A DNA stretch of 64,000 nt, from positions 241,209,946 to 241,273,945 of the forward strand of contig NC_073745.1 in NCBI RefSeq assembly GCF_029784135.1, given 5' to 3'. The stretch comes from Toxorhynchites rutilus septentrionalis. Its lineage: Eukaryota; Arthropoda; Insecta; Diptera; Culicidae. This document shows positions 63,401 through 64,000 of the stretch, one piece after another. Below the pieces are notes generated by a model. It was not told where the DNA came from. It searched no databases and was given only the letters and a program-made list of their open reading frames with translations. The translations under genes and the position numbers were made by a program. Position 1 is the first letter of the stretch; every line of letters starts with the position of its first letter.

Positions 63401-64000
63401 TTAGGGTGCCAATGAATGTATGGGAAAAAATCGACTCTAAAATTTCAAAAAGTTACCCATACAAAACGTTCACCACCTCGAGAAAACACAAAAACACAGC
63501 GAGTTGATATGAAACCATAACCACACAACCAAACAAAAAGTAAATAATTCTGAAAGCTACGTCTCGCTACTCGTCTCACGTCTTGTCATGAAAGCGTCAA
63601 GAACGAAACACCTATCGTTCAGCATCTTGTTCGGACCTAAGGGAGAGTGGCGCAAAGCGGTCAAAGTTTGAGTTTTTTGAAAATCGAAAAATCAACCGAG
63701 GGGGGATACGAAAAATCACTGAAAATCGATGTTTAAAAAATAATATTTGATGTCAAATGTCTTAAAATTGCATTACACGTCGAGGTTTACAGTTATCTAA
63801 AAAAAAAAGATTTTTGTCAAAAATCGATTTTTCAGACGGAAACACGACCAAGCGCCAAAACTTTTTTTTTAACAAAAAAATTTCGAGAACTGTCAAATTG
63901 TAACGTCTGCAAAACCAGTAAATGAAATCCGAATGAGCTAATATTTTGCATAGGATATATTATCGCGCAAATCAACATTTCGTAGCAAGTTCCGAATGAA
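63401..64000. other. Unassigned AT-rich stretch to the window end
   Basis: Non-coding. AAAATCGA-type motifs are frequent between 63675 and 63830. I see no gene. Confidence 0.3.

Overview
The window is eukaryotic and almost certainly comes from a culicine mosquito, probably an Aedes relative. The base composition is AT-rich, host exons are sparse and split by a multi-kilobase intron, and the transposon set is mosquito-like: I-clade, Jockey and Loner-like non-LTR elements, a Ty3/gypsy errantivirus, mariner (DD34D), DD41D, DD37E and Tc1 elements, piggyBac-, pogo- and Harbinger-like MITEs, Helitron remains and tRNA-derived SINEs. I cannot name the species. Family names come from motifs I could read, not from a database search.

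Layout. 1-5055: an I-clade non-LTR element on the minus strand, cut by the window edge. 5111-7180: a foldback MITE and a 1.2-kb inverted repeat. 7180-10176: mostly unassigned, with one possible short exon. 10177-17889: a complete 7.7-kb errantivirus with two identical 346-bp LTRs, a 4-bp target duplication, gag, pol and env. 18700-22480: a decayed Helitron region broken up by hAT-like and piggyBac-like MITEs. 22640-24884: a Jockey relic. 25300-30160: two mariners, a tRNA-SINE, an interspersed repeat and a Tc1-like MITE. 31355-35760: a 4.4-kb segment with an 8-bp target duplication and terminal inverted repeats; it holds a THAP-domain gene fragment and several younger MITEs. 36092-40444: a pogo-like MITE, a tandem repeat, a DD41D transposon and a foldback element. 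40490-46905: a Loner-like element split by a truncated I-clade element. 48193-53981 (possibly to 54777): the one convincing host gene, a leucine-rich-repeat protein resembling LRMDA, on the minus strand, with a 5-kb intron full of transposons. 54800-64000: SINEs, a Harbinger-like MITE, a Tc1 relic with a 248-bp tandem duplication, a DD37E relic and a second Helitron-like relic.

The genes do not form a pathway. The window is a stack of insertions, and target duplications, empty sites and nesting give relative ages. The errantivirus looks youngest (identical LTRs). The most notable signals are its expression signals (a -1 slip heptamer, a phase-compatible env splice and a recursive-splice-like site in the leader), the THAP-bearing 4.4-kb composite, very short retroposed tails with perfect target duplications (28, 66 and 122 bp), a 491-bp SINE with a perfect 13-bp duplication, and two copies of one repeat that each serve as the empty site for the other's insertion.
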